A stretch of DNA of 34,441 nt from Clostridia bacterium (GTDB lineage Bacteria; Bacillota; Clostridia; Oscillospirales; CAG-272), in the NCBI GenBank assembly GCA_017936565.1, contig JAGBFG010000053.1, forward strand, positions 1 through 34,441, read 5' to 3'. Below, piece after piece: positions 23,525-32,607 of this stretch. A program made the position numbers and the translations under genes. The notes under the pieces were generated by a model, which saw only the letters and a program-made list of their open reading frames with translations, was not told the DNA's origin and ran no database searches. The stretch's first letter is position 1; every line of letters starts with the position of its first letter.

Positions 23525-23548
23525 CCCTTGTTGTAAGGGCGTTTTTTT
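23523..23548 (+). terminator. Terminator 2 after recR
   Basis: CGCCCTT (23523-23529), loop GTTGT, AAGGGCG (23535-23541), then seven T (23542-23548): a textbook intrinsic terminator. Back-up to the hairpin just before it. Confidence 0.9.
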
Positions 23549-23648
23549 ATATACCCTCTTTTCATATTTTTTGTCCTTCTTGCATATATATCTACCAAAA
23601 AAGGAGCTGTGTCTTCAAGACAAATGCCTTTGCAAGAAAGGAAAAACA

Positions 23649-24803
23649 ATGAAAAAAAGAATACTCTCATTTGCTTTGTGCCTTGTTCTTTTGTTTGGCT
23701 TGGTTGGCGTGCCCGTTTATGCGGAAGAGGGAACAACAAGCGCCTTTTCCGTCAATGCGCCTGCCGCCGTTTTAATGGAAGCGGAAACAGGAAAAATCCT
23801 GTACGCGCAAAATGAAAACCAAGCTCTGCCCCCTGCCTCTGTCACGAAGGTGATGACCCTGCTTTTGATTATGGAAGCCTTGGAGAAGGGCAAAATTGCT
23901 TGGGACAGTACCGTTACAGTCAGCGCTCGCGCTGCCTCTATGGGCGGCTCGCAAATCTTCTTGGAAGAGGGCGAGCAGATGACAGTAGAGGACTTGGTCA
24001 AAAGCGTGGTGATAGCCAGCGCCAACGATGCGGCATTGGCGCTGGCGGAATTTGTGGCGGGAAGCGAAGAGGCATTTGTCGCCTTAATGAACACCCGTGC
24101 TGCCGAGCTTGGTATGGAAAATACCCATTTTGAAAACACAAACGGGCTTGATGATACCACGGAAAACCACATCATCAGCGCCAAGGATATTGCTATCATG
24201 TCGCGGGCTTTAATAGCCTACCCTGAAATTTTAAGGTTCAGCTCCACATGGATGGATACCATAAGAGACGGCGCCTTCACCCTGACCAATACCAACAGGC
24301 TCGTGCGCTTTTATCCGGGTGCCAACGGATTGAAAACAGGCTCAACCGCCAAAGCCAAGTTTTGTATCAGCGCAACGGCAACAAGGGACGGTATGACCTT
24401 AATAGCGGTTATTATGGGGGCAGAAACGCGTGACATACGAAACGAAGAGGCGAAAAAGCTCTTAGACTACGGCTTTGCCAATTACGGACTGTACAGAAGG
24501 GAAGCCGTCGATATGAAGGCATTGACGGTGAAGGGCGGTGTAACGCAGCAGGTCTTGACTGAATCAGAGGGCTTCTCGGCGGTCTTGCCTAAGGAAAAGC
24601 TCTCGTGTGTTCAAAGCGAGGTCGTATTGCCTGAGGTGCTGACAGCCCCCATAACCCAAGGAGAAAGGCTGGGGTGTATTGCTTATTACGTCGATGGAGA
24701 AAAAATTGGAGAAAGTGGCATTTATTCCAAAGCAGGCGTAGAAAAAATTTCCTTTTGGGTGCTTTTTCGGCATATTCTTTCCGCATTTTCCCTTTGTGAA
24801 TAA
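23649..24803 (+). CDS. D-alanyl-D-alanine carboxypeptidase, DacF/PBP5-like (384 aa)
   Basis: Secreted penicillin-binding serine carboxypeptidase (S11 family) trimming the stem peptide of peptidoglycan. A signal peptide occupies about 1-25 (Lys-Lys-Arg, hydrophobic core, Ala-x-Ala-like 'VYAEE' end). Catalytic motifs: SVTK at 64-67, SAN at 124-126 and KTG at 229-231. A C-terminal beta domain follows, ending in 'EKISFWVLFRHILSAF', which resembles the membrane-binding amphipathic helix of this class. The start at 23649 has AAAGGA upstream; the open frame further upstream lacks a signal-peptide start. In spore-formers such enzymes can act in vegetative wall or cortex; which one applies here is not visible. 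Confidence 0.94.
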   Translation: MKKRILSFALCLVLLFGLVGVPVYAEEGTTSAFSVNAPAAVLMEAETGKILYAQNENQALPPASVTKVMTLLLIMEALEKGKIAWDSTVTVSARAASMGGSQIFLEEGEQMTVEDLVKSVVIASANDAALALAEFVAGSEEAFVALMNTRAAELGMENTHFENTNGLDDTTENHIISAKDIAIMSRALIAYPEILRFSSTWMDTIRDGAFTLTNTNRLVRFYPGANGLKTGSTAKAKFCISATATRDGMTLIAVIMGAETRDIRNEEAKKLLDYGFANYGLYRREAVDMKALTVKGGVTQQVLTESEGFSAVLPKEKLSCVQSEVVLPEVLTAPITQGERLGCIAYYVDGEKIGESGIYSKAGVEKISFWVLFRHILSAFSLCE

Positions 24804-24841
24804 AAAACACGAAAAATTTTGTTTTTTTTAGAAAAAACCTC

Positions 24842-24870
24842 TTGAAATTCTTTGTATTTCTCTGTATAAT
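24842..24870 (+). promoter_or_regulatory. Sigma-A promoter for pgi
   Basis: TTGAAA (24842-24847), 17-base spacer, TATAAT (24865-24870), 33 bases before the ATG at 24903. It indicates that pgi is not dependent on the carboxypeptidase transcript. Confidence 0.85.
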
Positions 24871-24902
24871 GAATTGTAACATTTTGAAAAAAGGGGCTTT
24901 CT

Positions 24903-26243
24903 ATGGGAATTTTAAGTTTGAATGAAGCGTTTGCCAAGCCTTTTGTGAAGGACGAGGAAATGCAAGCAGTCCGTAAGGAAGCGATAGCCGCTTACGGAAC
25001 TCTCTGCGGAAGAAATGGCGAAGGAAGCGATTTTTTGGGCTGGATGGATTTGCCCGAAAATTACGATAAGGAAGAGTTTGAGCGTATTCTTGCCGCCGCC
25101 GAAAAAATCAAAAAGAGCTGTGATATTCTGGTCGTCATCGGTATTGGAGGCTCGTATCTCGGCGCTCGCGCTGTGATTGAGTTTTTGCGCTCTCCGCTTT
25201 ATAACAATCTGAAAAAGGATACCCCCGATATTTATTTTGCGGGTAATACCATCAGTGCTGCCGCTCTTTCCGAGCTTTTCTCCATCTGTGAGGGCAAGGA
25301 CGTCTGCATCAACGTCATCAGCAAATCGGGCACAACCACCGAGCCTGCCGTTGCCTTCCGCGCTTTCCGCGGCTTTTTGGAAGAAAAGTATGGTAAAGAG
25401 GGGGCAAAGGAAAGAATTTTTGTCACCACAGACCGTGAAAAGGGCGCGCTCAAAAAGCTTTCCGCCGAGCGCGGCTATGAAACCTTCGTCGTGCCGGACG
25501 ATATCGGCGGCAGATTTTCCGTTTTGAGCGCGGTGGGGCTTCTGCCCATTGCCGTTACGGGAATTGATATTTCTGCCTTGATGAATGGCGCAGCTTTGGC
25601 AAGAAAAGAGCTCTTGAACGACGATTTTGATAACAACCCCGCCCTGCGCTACGTGGCATACCGTAATATTTTCCACCGTCAAGGAAAATCGGTTGAAATG
25701 CTCGTGGGCTATGAGCCGTATTTACAAATGCTTAACGAATGGTGGAAGCAGCTGTACGGCGAAAGCGAAGGGAAGGACGGCAAGGGGCTTTTGCCTGACT
25801 CTGTGATTTTCTCCACCGACCTTCACTCTCTTGGTCAGTTCGTGCAGGACGGTAGCCCCATCTTGTTTGAAACGGTGCTTTTCATCAAAAATTCGGGCGC
25901 TTCCTTCCTTATCCCCAACGATGAGGAAAATATTGACGGCTTGAATTTCTTAACAGGAAAGCAGTTGGATTACGTCAATGAGCAAGCAATGAAGGGAACG
26001 CTTTTGGCGCATACGGACGGAAACGTCCCCAATCTCGTGTTAGAGCTTGAAGAAAGAAATGAAAAGGCCCTTGGGTATCTTCTCTATTTCTTTGAGTTGG
26101 CTTGCGCGGTTTCGGGCTATCTTTTGGGTGTCAATCCCTTTAACCAGCCGGGTGTTGAATCCTACAAAAAGAATATGTTTGCGCTTCTTGGAAAGCCCGG
26201 ATATGAGGCAGAAAAAGAAAAATTGACAAAAAGATTAAAATAA
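24903..26243 (+). CDS. pgi: Glucose-6-phosphate isomerase (446 aa)
   Basis: Interconverts glucose-6-phosphate and fructose-6-phosphate in glycolysis/gluconeogenesis. Seen: '[19 protein letters not shown]' (about 77-95), '[18 protein letters not shown]' (about 137-154), the sugar-phosphate-binding SIS signature, '[24 protein letters not shown]' (about 199-222), and the C-terminal '[16 protein letters not shown]', carrying the catalytic lysine region. Length matches the bacterial ~450-residue form. ATG at 24903 follows an AAGGGG-type SD. Confidence 0.97.
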   Translation: MGILSLNEAFAKPFVKDEEMQAVRKEAIAAYGTLCGRNGEGSDFLGWMDLPENYDKEEFERILAAAEKIKKSCDILVVIGIGGSYLGARAVIEFLRSPLYNNLKKDTPDIYFAGNTISAAALSELFSICEGKDVCINVISKSGTTTEPAVAFRAFRGFLEEKYGKEGAKERIFVTTDREKGALKKLSAERGYETFVVPDDIGGRFSVLSAVGLLPIAVTGIDISALMNGAALARKELLNDDFDNNPALRYVAYRNIFHRQGKSVEMLVGYEPYLQMLNEWWKQLYGESEGKDGKGLLPDSVIFSTDLHSLGQFVQDGSPILFETVLFIKNSGASFLIPNDEENIDGLNFLTGKQLDYVNEQAMKGTLLAHTDGNVPNLVLELEERNEKALGYLLYFFELACAVSGYLLGVNPFNQPGVESYKKNMFALLGKPGYEAEKEKLTKRLK

Positions 26244-26268
26244 TTTTCAATTTTTTGTGCAAAAGTAC

Positions 26269-26297
26269 TTGAAATTTTGAAAAATATGGTGTATTAT
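26269..26297 (+). promoter_or_regulatory. Sigma-A promoter for the small P-loop gene
   Basis: TTGAAA (26269-26274), 17-base spacer, TATTAT (26292-26297). It lies 39 bases before the ATG at 26336, which has an AAGGAGG SD. Confidence 0.75.
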
Positions 26298-26335
26298 ATA
26301 AGTGGGTAAACAAAAAAACCTAAGGAGGATACACT

Positions 26336-26740
26336 ATGTTAAAATTGATTGTTGGCGTCAAAGGTACGGGAAAAACCAAAACCTTGATTGAATTGGTCAA
26401 CAAGGCCGCGAATGAAAGCAAGGGTTCCGTTATTTGTATTGAGCGGGGCTCTAAGCTCAACTATGATGTGACGCATAAGGCCCGCTTGGTTGATTGCGGT
26501 AGCTATAAGATTGAGGACGGTCAGGCGCTGTATGGCTTTATTGCGGGAATTACCGCAAGTGACCACGATATCACGGATTTGTTTGTAGATTCCGCCTTGA
26601 AAATCTGCGGAGACGATATGGCGGCTTTCGAATTGCTGGTGAAGGAGTTAGATAAGTTGTCTGAATCGGCAAATTATAACTGCATTATGACCGTTTCCGC
26701 AAAGCCTGAGGACTGCGCGGCTCTTCGCCAGTATATGTAA
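26336..26740 (+). CDS. Small P-loop ATP-binding protein, unknown role (134 aa)
   Basis: Conserved clostridial-type small NTP-binding protein. Seen: Walker A GVKGTGKT at 7-14 directly after a hydrophobic first strand, and a hydrophobic strand ending in acid, 'DITDLFVDSALK' (about 79-90), a Walker B candidate. No DNA-binding, signature or membrane segment is visible, and at 134 residues it is little more than a minimal P-loop fold. It has its own promoter and terminator. I do not recognise a named function; similar proteins are usually annotated only as ATP-binding. Confidence 0.8.
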   Translation: MLKLIVGVKGTGKTKTLIELVNKAANESKGSVICIERGSKLNYDVTHKARLVDCGSYKIEDGQALYGFIAGITASDHDITDLFVDSALKICGDDMAAFELLVKELDKLSESANYNCIMTVSAKPEDCAALRQYM

Positions 26741-26789
26741 AACATAAACGGGAAAAAGTCCGCGTATAACATTTTTTCTACATTTGCAT

Positions 26790-26832
26790 AAGATATTATC
26801 GAGGTGATACTGCCTCGGTAATATCTTTTTTT
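26790..26832 (+). terminator. Terminator after the P-loop gene
   Basis: AAGATATTA-T-CGAGG (26790-26804) pairs with CCTCG-G-TAATATCTT (26813-26827), with one T-G wobble and an eight-base loop, followed by a T-run to 26832. Confidence 0.88.
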
Positions 26833-26881
26833 ATGCAGTATGATATATGCCTCAAATAAAAGTGAAAGGAAGGAATGAACC

Positions 26882-27721
26882 ATGGCAGATAGCAGATGCT
26901 CCTGCGGTCAGGGGAACAACACCTCGGGCAATCGGGAAACTGTCTGCATTGATACAATGCGAGTTCTCGACTCTTGCCGTGACAGGGATTGCTATGAGGA
27001 TGTCAGAGTATTTTTGACACCCGCAGGGCAAGACCTTGTAGATCGAACAACTGTTATTCGCACCGTCTGTGCCGACATCATCGGCACTTCCATTCATGTG
27101 GTCGGTGTTCCGTTTAATAACGGTTTTTACCAAATCAATATTTGCTTTTACATTAGGTTGAAGCTGGAAAGCTGTCTTGGTACGGCTCGCCAAGAGTTTT
27201 TCGGACTGGTTGTTTTGGAAAAATCCGTTGTGCTATACGGTGGTGAAGGGTGTGCTACCATCTTCCAATCCAATGGAGAAGATAATTTTTGCGCAGCGCC
27301 CGTCTTTTGCAGCGGAAGAGATAATCTTCCCATTGCCGTTGTAGAGGTGGTTTCTCCCATTGTATTAAAGACTTGCTTGGCATGTCCCGAATGCGAAGGT
27401 TGCTGCTGCGTGCCGCTTCCCGAATGCGAGAATGGGGAGCTGCCCCCTTGCATCGTAGAGGCTTTCCCCGATGGCGTTCCCAGCGCCTCCGTGACAGGAA
27501 GCAACCGTTTGCTCGTGTCCATCGGCTTGTTTTCCGTCATTCGCTTGGAAAGATCGGGGCAATTTTTAATCAGTGCCAGCGAGTATGCCGTGCCCGATAA
27601 GGAATGTCCCCCCGCCCAAGCCGATGAAGATCCCTGCCGTATGTTTCGGAAAATGGCATTTCCGGTCAGCGAATTTTCGTCCACCTGTTTGCCTAACCCG
27701 CATAACAAAAACAGCCGTTAA
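26882..27721 (+). CDS. Cysteine-rich conserved clostridial protein, putative spore-surface protein (279 aa)
   Basis: No signal peptide or membrane segment. It contains about 22 cysteines in 279 residues, clustered at the N-terminus (C6, C8, C22, C32, C37) and around 'LACPECEGCCCVPLPEC' (about 166-182). The region 'CIDTMRVLDSCRDRDCYEDVRVFLTPAGQDLVDRTTVIRT' resembles a conserved clostridial family that I know only as hypothetical. The cysteine content and lack of secretion signal are consistent with a mother-cell-made, disulfide-linked coat protein, but that is inference. ATG at 26882 has GGAAGG upstream. I see no sigma-A promoter directly before it, which fits (but does not prove) a sporulation-sigma promoter. 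Confidence 0.75.
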   Translation: MADSRCSCGQGNNTSGNRETVCIDTMRVLDSCRDRDCYEDVRVFLTPAGQDLVDRTTVIRTVCADIIGTSIHVVGVPFNNGFYQINICFYIRLKLESCLGTARQEFFGLVVLEKSVVLYGGEGCATIFQSNGEDNFCAAPVFCSGRDNLPIAVVEVVSPIVLKTCLACPECEGCCCVPLPECENGELPPCIVEAFPDGVPSASVTGSNRLLVSIGLFSVIRLERSGQFLISASEYAVPDKECPPAQADEDPCRMFRKMAFPVSEFSSTCLPNPHNKNSR

Positions 27722-27746
27722 GCCAATAAAGGTGTAGGCGGCAAAA

Positions 27747-27784
27747 AAAGAAGGAAGCAGATAATTCTGCTTCCTTCTTTTCAT
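27747..27784. terminator. Bidirectional terminator
   Basis: AAAGAAGGAAGCAGA (27747-27761) and TCTGCTTCCTTCTTT (27766-27780) form a 15-pair stem with a TAAT loop. It lies between the convergent Cys-rich gene and the small CxxC gene. Confidence 0.9.
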
Positions 27785-27794
27785 TATATGCGTT

Positions 27795-28034
27795 TTATGC
27801 GTTTTCCACAGGGGCGTTTTCGCCGTTGTCTTCTTCAATGATAACGGCAGGCTCTTCCGTGTCACAGATTTTGCATTTTTTAATGGCATCCTTTACCATC
27901 TTTTTGCCATCCTCTACAACAGTTTTGCCCTTTTCAGCCCAACCGTCAAACTTGTCGGCAACCGTTTCTACACCAATGGCAACAATGCCGACACTGGCAT
28001 ACAATACCTTGCAAATTCCTTCACCAATCGTCAT
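27795..28034 (-). CDS. Small acidic-tail protein with CxxC (79 aa)
   Basis: Not recognised with certainty. N-terminal half is a hydrophobic/amphipathic helix ('GEGICKVLYASVGIVAIGVETVADKFDGW'), then a Lys-rich helix ('EKGKTVVEDGKKMVKDAIKKCKIC') carrying a single C-x2-C, and a strongly acidic tail ('EEDNGENAPVEN'). The arrangement recalls small phasin-like or YtxH-like proteins of Firmicutes, but there is no firm match. ATG at 28034 has AGGAGG upstream, and a perfect sigma-A promoter precedes it, so it is very probably expressed strongly. Confidence 0.72.
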   Translation of the reverse strand: MTIGEGICKVLYASVGIVAIGVETVADKFDGWAEKGKTVVEDGKKMVKDAIKKCKICDTEEPAVIIEEDNGENAPVENA

Positions 28035-28061
28035 AGCAAAAACCTCCTACCTTTTTTTATA

Positions 28062-28090
28062 ATTATATGCGAAAATGAAAAAAATGTCAA
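28062..28090 (-). promoter_or_regulatory. Consensus sigma-A promoter for the small CxxC protein
   Basis: On the minus strand TTGACA (28085-28090), 17-base spacer, TATAAT (28062-28067): a perfect consensus. It lies 36 bases downstream of the clpC stop and 28 bases from the ATG at 28034. Confidence 0.88.
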
Positions 28091-28126
28091 GTGTTTTTTC
28101 AAAACTTTCAAAAGGATTTCACATTA

Positions 28127-30571
28127 CTATCCGTCTGTCAAGGTGTTGGCGGTTTGCAAAAAACGGATGCTGCCGTTTTCCGATTTTATAATAATAGGCA
28201 AGGACCTGTCAAGCTCTCCCGAAAGAAGGGCAGAGGAAAGGGCGTCTTCAATATAACGGCGCAGGGTGCGGCGCAGCGGACGGGCGCCATAGGCAGGGTC
28301 AATATCCTTTTGCGCCAAAAAGGCAGCAATCCCCTCTTCAAAAATAAGGGTAAGCCCGCTTTCCCTTGCCCGCTCCCTTAACTCTTCTATGAGCAGAGAA
28401 GCGATTTTTTCCAAATCCTCTTTATTTAATTTTTTGAAATATACGATTTCGTCCAACCGATTCAAAAATTCAGGGCGGAAGGTGCGCTTTAATACATCCT
28501 TGGCGATTGCTTCTCCCTTTTCCTCTTTATTGGTGACAAACCCGAGAGATTTGCTCTCTTCGTTTTCCCTCGCGCCCACGTTTGAGGTCAGAATAATCAC
28601 GGTGTTGGCAAAATCAACGTGCCTTCCCTGTGAGTCTGTCAGAATTCCGTCCTCGGTGATTTGCAATAAAATATTAAAAATATCGGGGTGCGCCTTTTCA
28701 ATTTCATCAAATAAGACAACGGAATAGGGGCGGCGTCTTACCTTTTCGGTTAGCTGTCCCCCTTCCTCATATCCCACGTATCCGGGCGGCGAGCCCAAGA
28801 GCTTTGAAACGCTGTGCTTTTCCATATATTCGGACATATCCAAACGGATAAAGGCGTCTTCCTTGCCAAAAAGCACCGAGGCGAGCGTCTTGGAAAGCTC
28901 CGTTTTTCCCACCCCCGTCGGACCTAAAAAGAGAAAGGAGCCAATGGGGCGTCTTGGATTTTTAAGCCCTAACCTTGTGCGACGAATGGCTTTGGCGACG
29001 GTTTTAACAGCCTCCTCTTGCCCGATAATGCGATGCGACAGCGCCTCTTCCAAGCGGGATAGCTTTTCCTCCTCCGTTTCGTTCAGGGTGGAAATGGGAA
29101 TACCCGTGCGCTGTGTTACAACCTTCGCGATATGAGAGGAGAGAAGAACACCGCCGCGCGCCTCTGCTTCTTGCTTTAAGGCTTCCTTTTGGGCTTCATA
29201 AACAGACTTTATTTTGGCTTCCTCATCCCGCAAGCGCGCCGCCTCTTCAAAGTTTTGCGCCTTTATGGCGTTCAGCTTCTCTTCGGAAAGCTGCGCCATC
29301 CTTTTTTCCGTTTTGACAAGCGCGGGAGAAGCGGTGCTTTGCAGCACGCAAAGACTCGATGCCGCCTCATCTAATAGGTCAATCGCCTTGTCGGGCAAGA
29401 AACGGTCAGAAAGGTAGCGAACAGAGAGCTTGACCGCCGCCTCAATGGCGTCATCGGTAATGGAGAGCTTGTGATGTGCCTCGTATTTTTCCCGCAAGCC
29501 CTTCAAGATGCGAATAGCCTCTTCCTCGTCGGGCTCTGGAATGAGAACGGATTGAAAGCGTCTTTCCAAGGCGGCGTCCTTTTCAATCCGCGCGCGGTAT
29601 TCCTTGATGGTTGTAGCCCCTAAAACCTGTAATTCGCCTCGGGCTAACGCGGGCTTCAGGATGTTGGCAGCGTCAACCGCGCCCTCTGCCGCCCCTGCGC
29701 CCACGATAATGTGAATTTCATCAATGAATAAAATAATACGCTTATTTTCTGACGCTTCCTTGATGATGCTTTTCATCCTGTCCTCAAATTCTCCCCGATA
29801 TTTTGCGCCCGCTATCATAGCGGAAATATCCAGTAAAATCAAGGATTTCCCAAGCAGCCCCTCGGGCACCTCACCTGAAACGATTTGTCTGGCAAGCCCC
29901 TCGGCAATGGCGCTCTTGCCAACGCCCGGCTCTCCAATCAAACAAGGGTTGTTTTTGGTGCGGCGGGACAGTATTTGTATCACACGCTCAAGCTCCCGCT
30001 CTCTTCCAATTAACGGGTCTGTTTTTCCTTCATAGGCAGATAGGGTTAAGTCCTTGCCGTATAAGGCAAGAGGCGAGCCTTGGGAAAAGGGAGAGACGTA
30101 TTTTCCCGATTTTTGTAAGGAAGGCGTTTTGTCTTTTTCGCTCGCCAAAAAAGAGCATAACTCATTTTCCAAATCACCAATGTTGACACCCAAGGACGTC
30201 AAAAGGCGTACCGCAACCGATTCCCGCTCTGCAAATAACGCGCCAAGCAAATGCTCTGTTCCAATGGTAGAGGAAAAGAAACGGGCGGCAAACCTTGCCG
30301 ACCCCTCAATCATTCGCTTGGTGCGAGGGGTCATATCCTTCGGGGAAATTTTGCTTGGCATACCCGTTCCCGCAAATTCGGTAATGGCGTTGTGTATTTT
30401 GCCGTCAAACAGTCCGTGGCTTTCTAAAAAGCAGCACGAAAAGCTTTCTCTTTCCTTGGCAAGCGCCAAGAGCAAATGCTCGCTTCCGATATAGGTATGC
30501 CCCATACTGCTTGCTAAAAGCAGGCTGTTGTTAAGAACATTTTGCGCGTGTTGTGTAAAACGGTGGTTCAA
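28127..30571 (-). CDS. clpC: ATP-dependent Clp protease ATP-binding subunit ClpC (814 aa, TTG start)
   Basis: Hsp100 unfoldase that feeds proteins to ClpP. Domains: two Clp-N repeats (about 1-140), first AAA+ domain with Walker A GEPGVGKS at about 213-220 and Walker B 'ILFIDEIH' at about 280-287, a UVR/coiled region ('[22 protein letters not shown]', about 433-455), and second AAA+ domain with GPTGVGKT at about 550-557. The start is chosen as TTG at 30571, eight bases after AGGAG; the upstream TTG at 30595 lies before the SD. ctsR, mcsA and mcsB, often linked to clpC, are not here, and I see no CtsR-type operator. A GC hairpin precedes the SD. Confidence 0.94.
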   Translation of the reverse strand: MNHRFTQHAQNVLNNSLLLASSMGHTYIGSEHLLLALAKERESFSCCFLESHGLFDGKIHNAITEFAGTGMPSKISPKDMTPRTKRMIEGSARFAARFFSSTIGTEHLLGALFAERESVAVRLLTSLGVNIGDLENELCSFLASEKDKTPSLQKSGKYVSPFSQGSPLALYGKDLTLSAYEGKTDPLIGRERELERVIQILSRRTKNNPCLIGEPGVGKSAIAEGLARQIVSGEVPEGLLGKSLILLDISAMIAGAKYRGEFEDRMKSIIKEASENKRIILFIDEIHIIVGAGAAEGAVDAANILKPALARGELQVLGATTIKEYRARIEKDAALERRFQSVLIPEPDEEEAIRILKGLREKYEAHHKLSITDDAIEAAVKLSVRYLSDRFLPDKAIDLLDEAASSLCVLQSTASPALVKTEKRMAQLSEEKLNAIKAQNFEEAARLRDEEAKIKSVYEAQKEALKQEAEARGGVLLSSHIAKVVTQRTGIPISTLNETEEEKLSRLEEALSHRIIGQEEAVKTVAKAIRRTRLGLKNPRRPIGSFLFLGPTGVGKTELSKTLASVLFGKEDAFIRLDMSEYMEKHSVSKLLGSPPGYVGYEEGGQLTEKVRRRPYSVVLFDEIEKAHPDIFNILLQITEDGILTDSQGRHVDFANTVIILTSNVGARENEESKSLGFVTNKEEKGEAIAKDVLKRTFRPEFLNRLDEIVYFKKLNKEDLEKIASLLIEELRERARESGLTLIFEEGIAAFLAQKDIDPAYGARPLRRTLRRYIEDALSSALLSGELDRSLPIIIKSENGSIRFLQTANTLTDG

Positions 30572-30588
30572 CAGTATTTCTCCTTTTC

Positions 30589-30604
30589 GGCGCAAGGCTG
30601 CGCC
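30589..30604 (-). promoter_or_regulatory. Hairpin upstream of the clpC SD
   Basis: GGCGCA (30589-30594) and TGCGCC (30599-30604) form a six-pair GC stem with a four-base loop, about five bases before the clpC SD and 17 before the TTG start. Possible translational control; unproven. Confidence 0.35.
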
Positions 30605-30672
30605 TTACCATTATTGCCGTTTTGCCGTTCATCTTTTCATAAATGAGAGATTTTATTCAATTTTTCTCGGAA

Positions 30673-31188
30673 TTATTCGCTATACAGTGTTCCTTGCAGC
30701 CTTTGGCGGTAGTCTGAGGCTATTTTGTTCCAGAGCGACTTCGTTACCTCACCCTTGGAGCGCATACCGTAGCGCGCCTCTATTTTCCGTACGGCGTCCT
30801 CTGTCCGCTTGCTGTAAAATCCGTCAAGAGGAAGGTCCTCGTGTAAAATTTCGTTCACGACTGTCTGTAAGAGCGAAATGTGGCTGCCCGAATCACCTAA
30901 GCGCAAGGGAAAGGCGGCGTCAATAAACAGATCGCTTGTGTGTGCCTCTTCCGCCTCTTGAAACCTGAGAAAAAGCAGCTGCCAGGTCTCTAAATTTACA
31001 ACACCCGTCTCTTCAAGCCCTTCTTTTCTTTGAAAGGAACGAATGGCTTCCTTAGTTTCTTCACCGTAAATGCCGTCAACGGTCAAAATCGGAAAAAGCC
31101 CCTCGGCATAGAGAACGGAAATCAGAAAACGCTGAATTTGCCTCACAGCCGCCGCCCTGTCCCGTATATCATACATTATTTGCTCCAT
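30673..31188 (-). CDS. Peptidoglycan-binding protein, two PG_binding_1 repeats (171 aa)
   Basis: Two PG_binding_1-like repeats: 'VRQIQRFLISVLYAEGLFPILTVDGIYGEETKEAIRSFQRKEGLEETGVVNLETWQ' (about 15-70) and 'RLGDSGSHISLLQTVVNEILHEDLPLDGFYSKRTEDAVRKIEARYGM...TKSLWNKI' (about 95-155), each with the family 'DGxYGxxTxxAVxxFQ' core. No signal peptide and no catalytic domain. ATG at 31188 has AAGGAG; the gene follows the SpoIID/PG-binding gene by 12 bases in one operon. Probably helps anchor cortex-lytic activity on spore peptidoglycan; the role is inferred from the operon. Confidence 0.85.
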   Translation of the reverse strand: MEQIMYDIRDRAAAVRQIQRFLISVLYAEGLFPILTVDGIYGEETKEAIRSFQRKEGLEETGVVNLETWQLLFLRFQEAEEAHTSDLFIDAAFPLRLGDSGSHISLLQTVVNEILHEDLPLDGFYSKRTEDAVRKIEARYGMRSKGEVTKSLWNKIASDYRQRLQGTLYSE

Positions 31189-31200
31189 ATCCCTCTCCTT

Positions 31201-32598
31201 TTATGAAATAGGTGCGCCGGGGTATTGCCCTTGGCTTGCTAAATTTCCGTTATAGACGTCATCGTATGCGGATGTAATGGCATTCCAAGTCAAAAGACCC
31301 ACAGAGCCTCTGATTAAATCAATCCCAAACAGGTCCTGAAAAGCAATCACGGCATTTTGCGTTGACTCACCGAAAACGCCATCCGCCTCAATCATAGGAA
31401 TTTGCGGGTATGCCCCCGCCAGATACCGTAAATATTCTTGGAGCAGTAAAACATCCTCTCCCTCTGAGCCGAGTGTTAAAATCTTTCCGGGGAAGGGAAC
31501 GGTCAAGCCCTCGGTGTAGGAAAGGGGCAGAGAAGAAACAAGCCCTAAATATACGTTGTAAATGGTGTTCCACGTCAGCTCTCCCACAACGCCGTCAGGG
31601 GTCAAGGAATAGGTGTTCTGGAAGGAAATCACCGAGCGCTGTGTTTCTTCCCCGAAGAAGCCGTCAACCGCCACAGAGGAAACCGTGGGCACAAAGTTGG
31701 CAATGTAATCCAGATAATATTGCAAATAGCGTACGCCGTCCCCGCTTGAACCCAAGGAAAGCAGGGAAGGATACTGAGAGGAAACCTCAGAAAGAGAAAG
31801 TCCCTCGGCATTTAATTCTGAAAGGCGCTTTACGCCGTTGTATATGTATAAAATGCGATACCAGGTGGAAGAGCCGACAATGCCGTCCTGTGTCAAGCCG
31901 AAAATACGCTGAAAGGCTAAAACCGCGTCCTCGGTTGAGGACCCGAAAAAGCCGTCCACAGGAGAAATTTTAGGAATGGCAGGGTAGTTGCGGGAAATGC
32001 GGTTGAGTCTGGTTTGTACCAGCTCCACATTGGGATTGGCTTGCCCAAGCTGTAAGGGAACGGCAGGGGCGCTGTCATTCACGTTGCCAACGGGAACGCC
32101 TGATACAATATCAATGTCATCCCCATAGTAGTTTTGCAAAATTTCATATGGTGTGAGCCCCGCCCTTGCCAAGGATACCGTTCCCCATTGAGAAAGTCCG
32201 CCGCAGCTGACCTCAACCCCATCGCAGTAGGCGGAAAACAAAGGAGCAACACTGCCTTGACGGCGAATATAGCTGTTAAAAATCTCGTCTACTATTTGAG
32301 AAATGTTGTCAAAAATTTCTCGGCCGTAAACAAAGGATTGGTCGTAAGCGGTGGAGCTTGTAATATCAAAGGGATAGCCTTGGGAGCGGTAAAATTCGGT
32401 GTAAACACGGTTCAGAGTATAGGATATCTGGGCGTAAATATTGGCGCGTATGGCGCTTTCGGGCCATGTGGGATATATTTCGCTGGAAGCGACATTTTTG
32501 ATGTATTCGGGAAAGGGAAGTGTGATGTTCTGGGCGGCATCCTGCGGTCTTCCCAAATGCACCGTGATGTTGGTTGGAATAATAGGTGTGTTCGGCAT
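31201..32598 (-). CDS. SleC-like cortex-lytic enzyme body: SpoIID domain plus three PG-binding repeats (465 aa)
   Basis: Corresponds to the enzymatic part of clostridial SleC. A SpoIID-type lytic transglycosylase domain spans about 28-165 ('EYIKNVASSEIYPTWPESAIRANIYAQISYTLNRVYTE', with the catalytic Glu equivalent at 40, and 'CGGLSQWGTVSLARAGLTPYEILQNYYG'), then three PG_binding_1 repeats at about 183-252, 283-350 and 376-445. Known SleC has, as I recall, a single PG-binding domain, so this is expanded. There is no signal peptide. The SD (AGGAGG) begins inside the TAG stop of the preceding gene, nine bases before the ATG, and that stop is in frame with this ORF. Substrate: spore cortex. Confidence 0.85.
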   Translation of the reverse strand: MPNTPIIPTNITVHLGRPQDAAQNITLPFPEYIKNVASSEIYPTWPESAIRANIYAQISYTLNRVYTEFYRSQGYPFDITSSTAYDQSFVYGREIFDNISQIVDEIFNSYIRRQGSVAPLFSAYCDGVEVSCGGLSQWGTVSLARAGLTPYEILQNYYGDDIDIVSGVPVGNVNDSAPAVPLQLGQANPNVELVQTRLNRISRNYPAIPKISPVDGFFGSSTEDAVLAFQRIFGLTQDGIVGSSTWYRILYIYNGVKRLSELNAEGLSLSEVSSQYPSLLSLGSSGDGVRYLQYYLDYIANFVPTVSSVAVDGFFGEETQRSVISFQNTYSLTPDGVVGELTWNTIYNVYLGLVSSLPLSYTEGLTVPFPGKILTLGSEGEDVLLLQEYLRYLAGAYPQIPMIEADGVFGESTQNAVIAFQDLFGIDLIRGSVGLLTWNAITSAYDDVYNGNLASQGQYPGAPIS

Positions 32599-32607
32599 TT
32601 TATCCTC

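Noticed and set aside
24912-25682. 256-codon open frame antisense to pgi
   Set aside because: It lies wholly inside a confidently assigned gene, has no recognisable domain, and arises from codon bias on the opposite strand.
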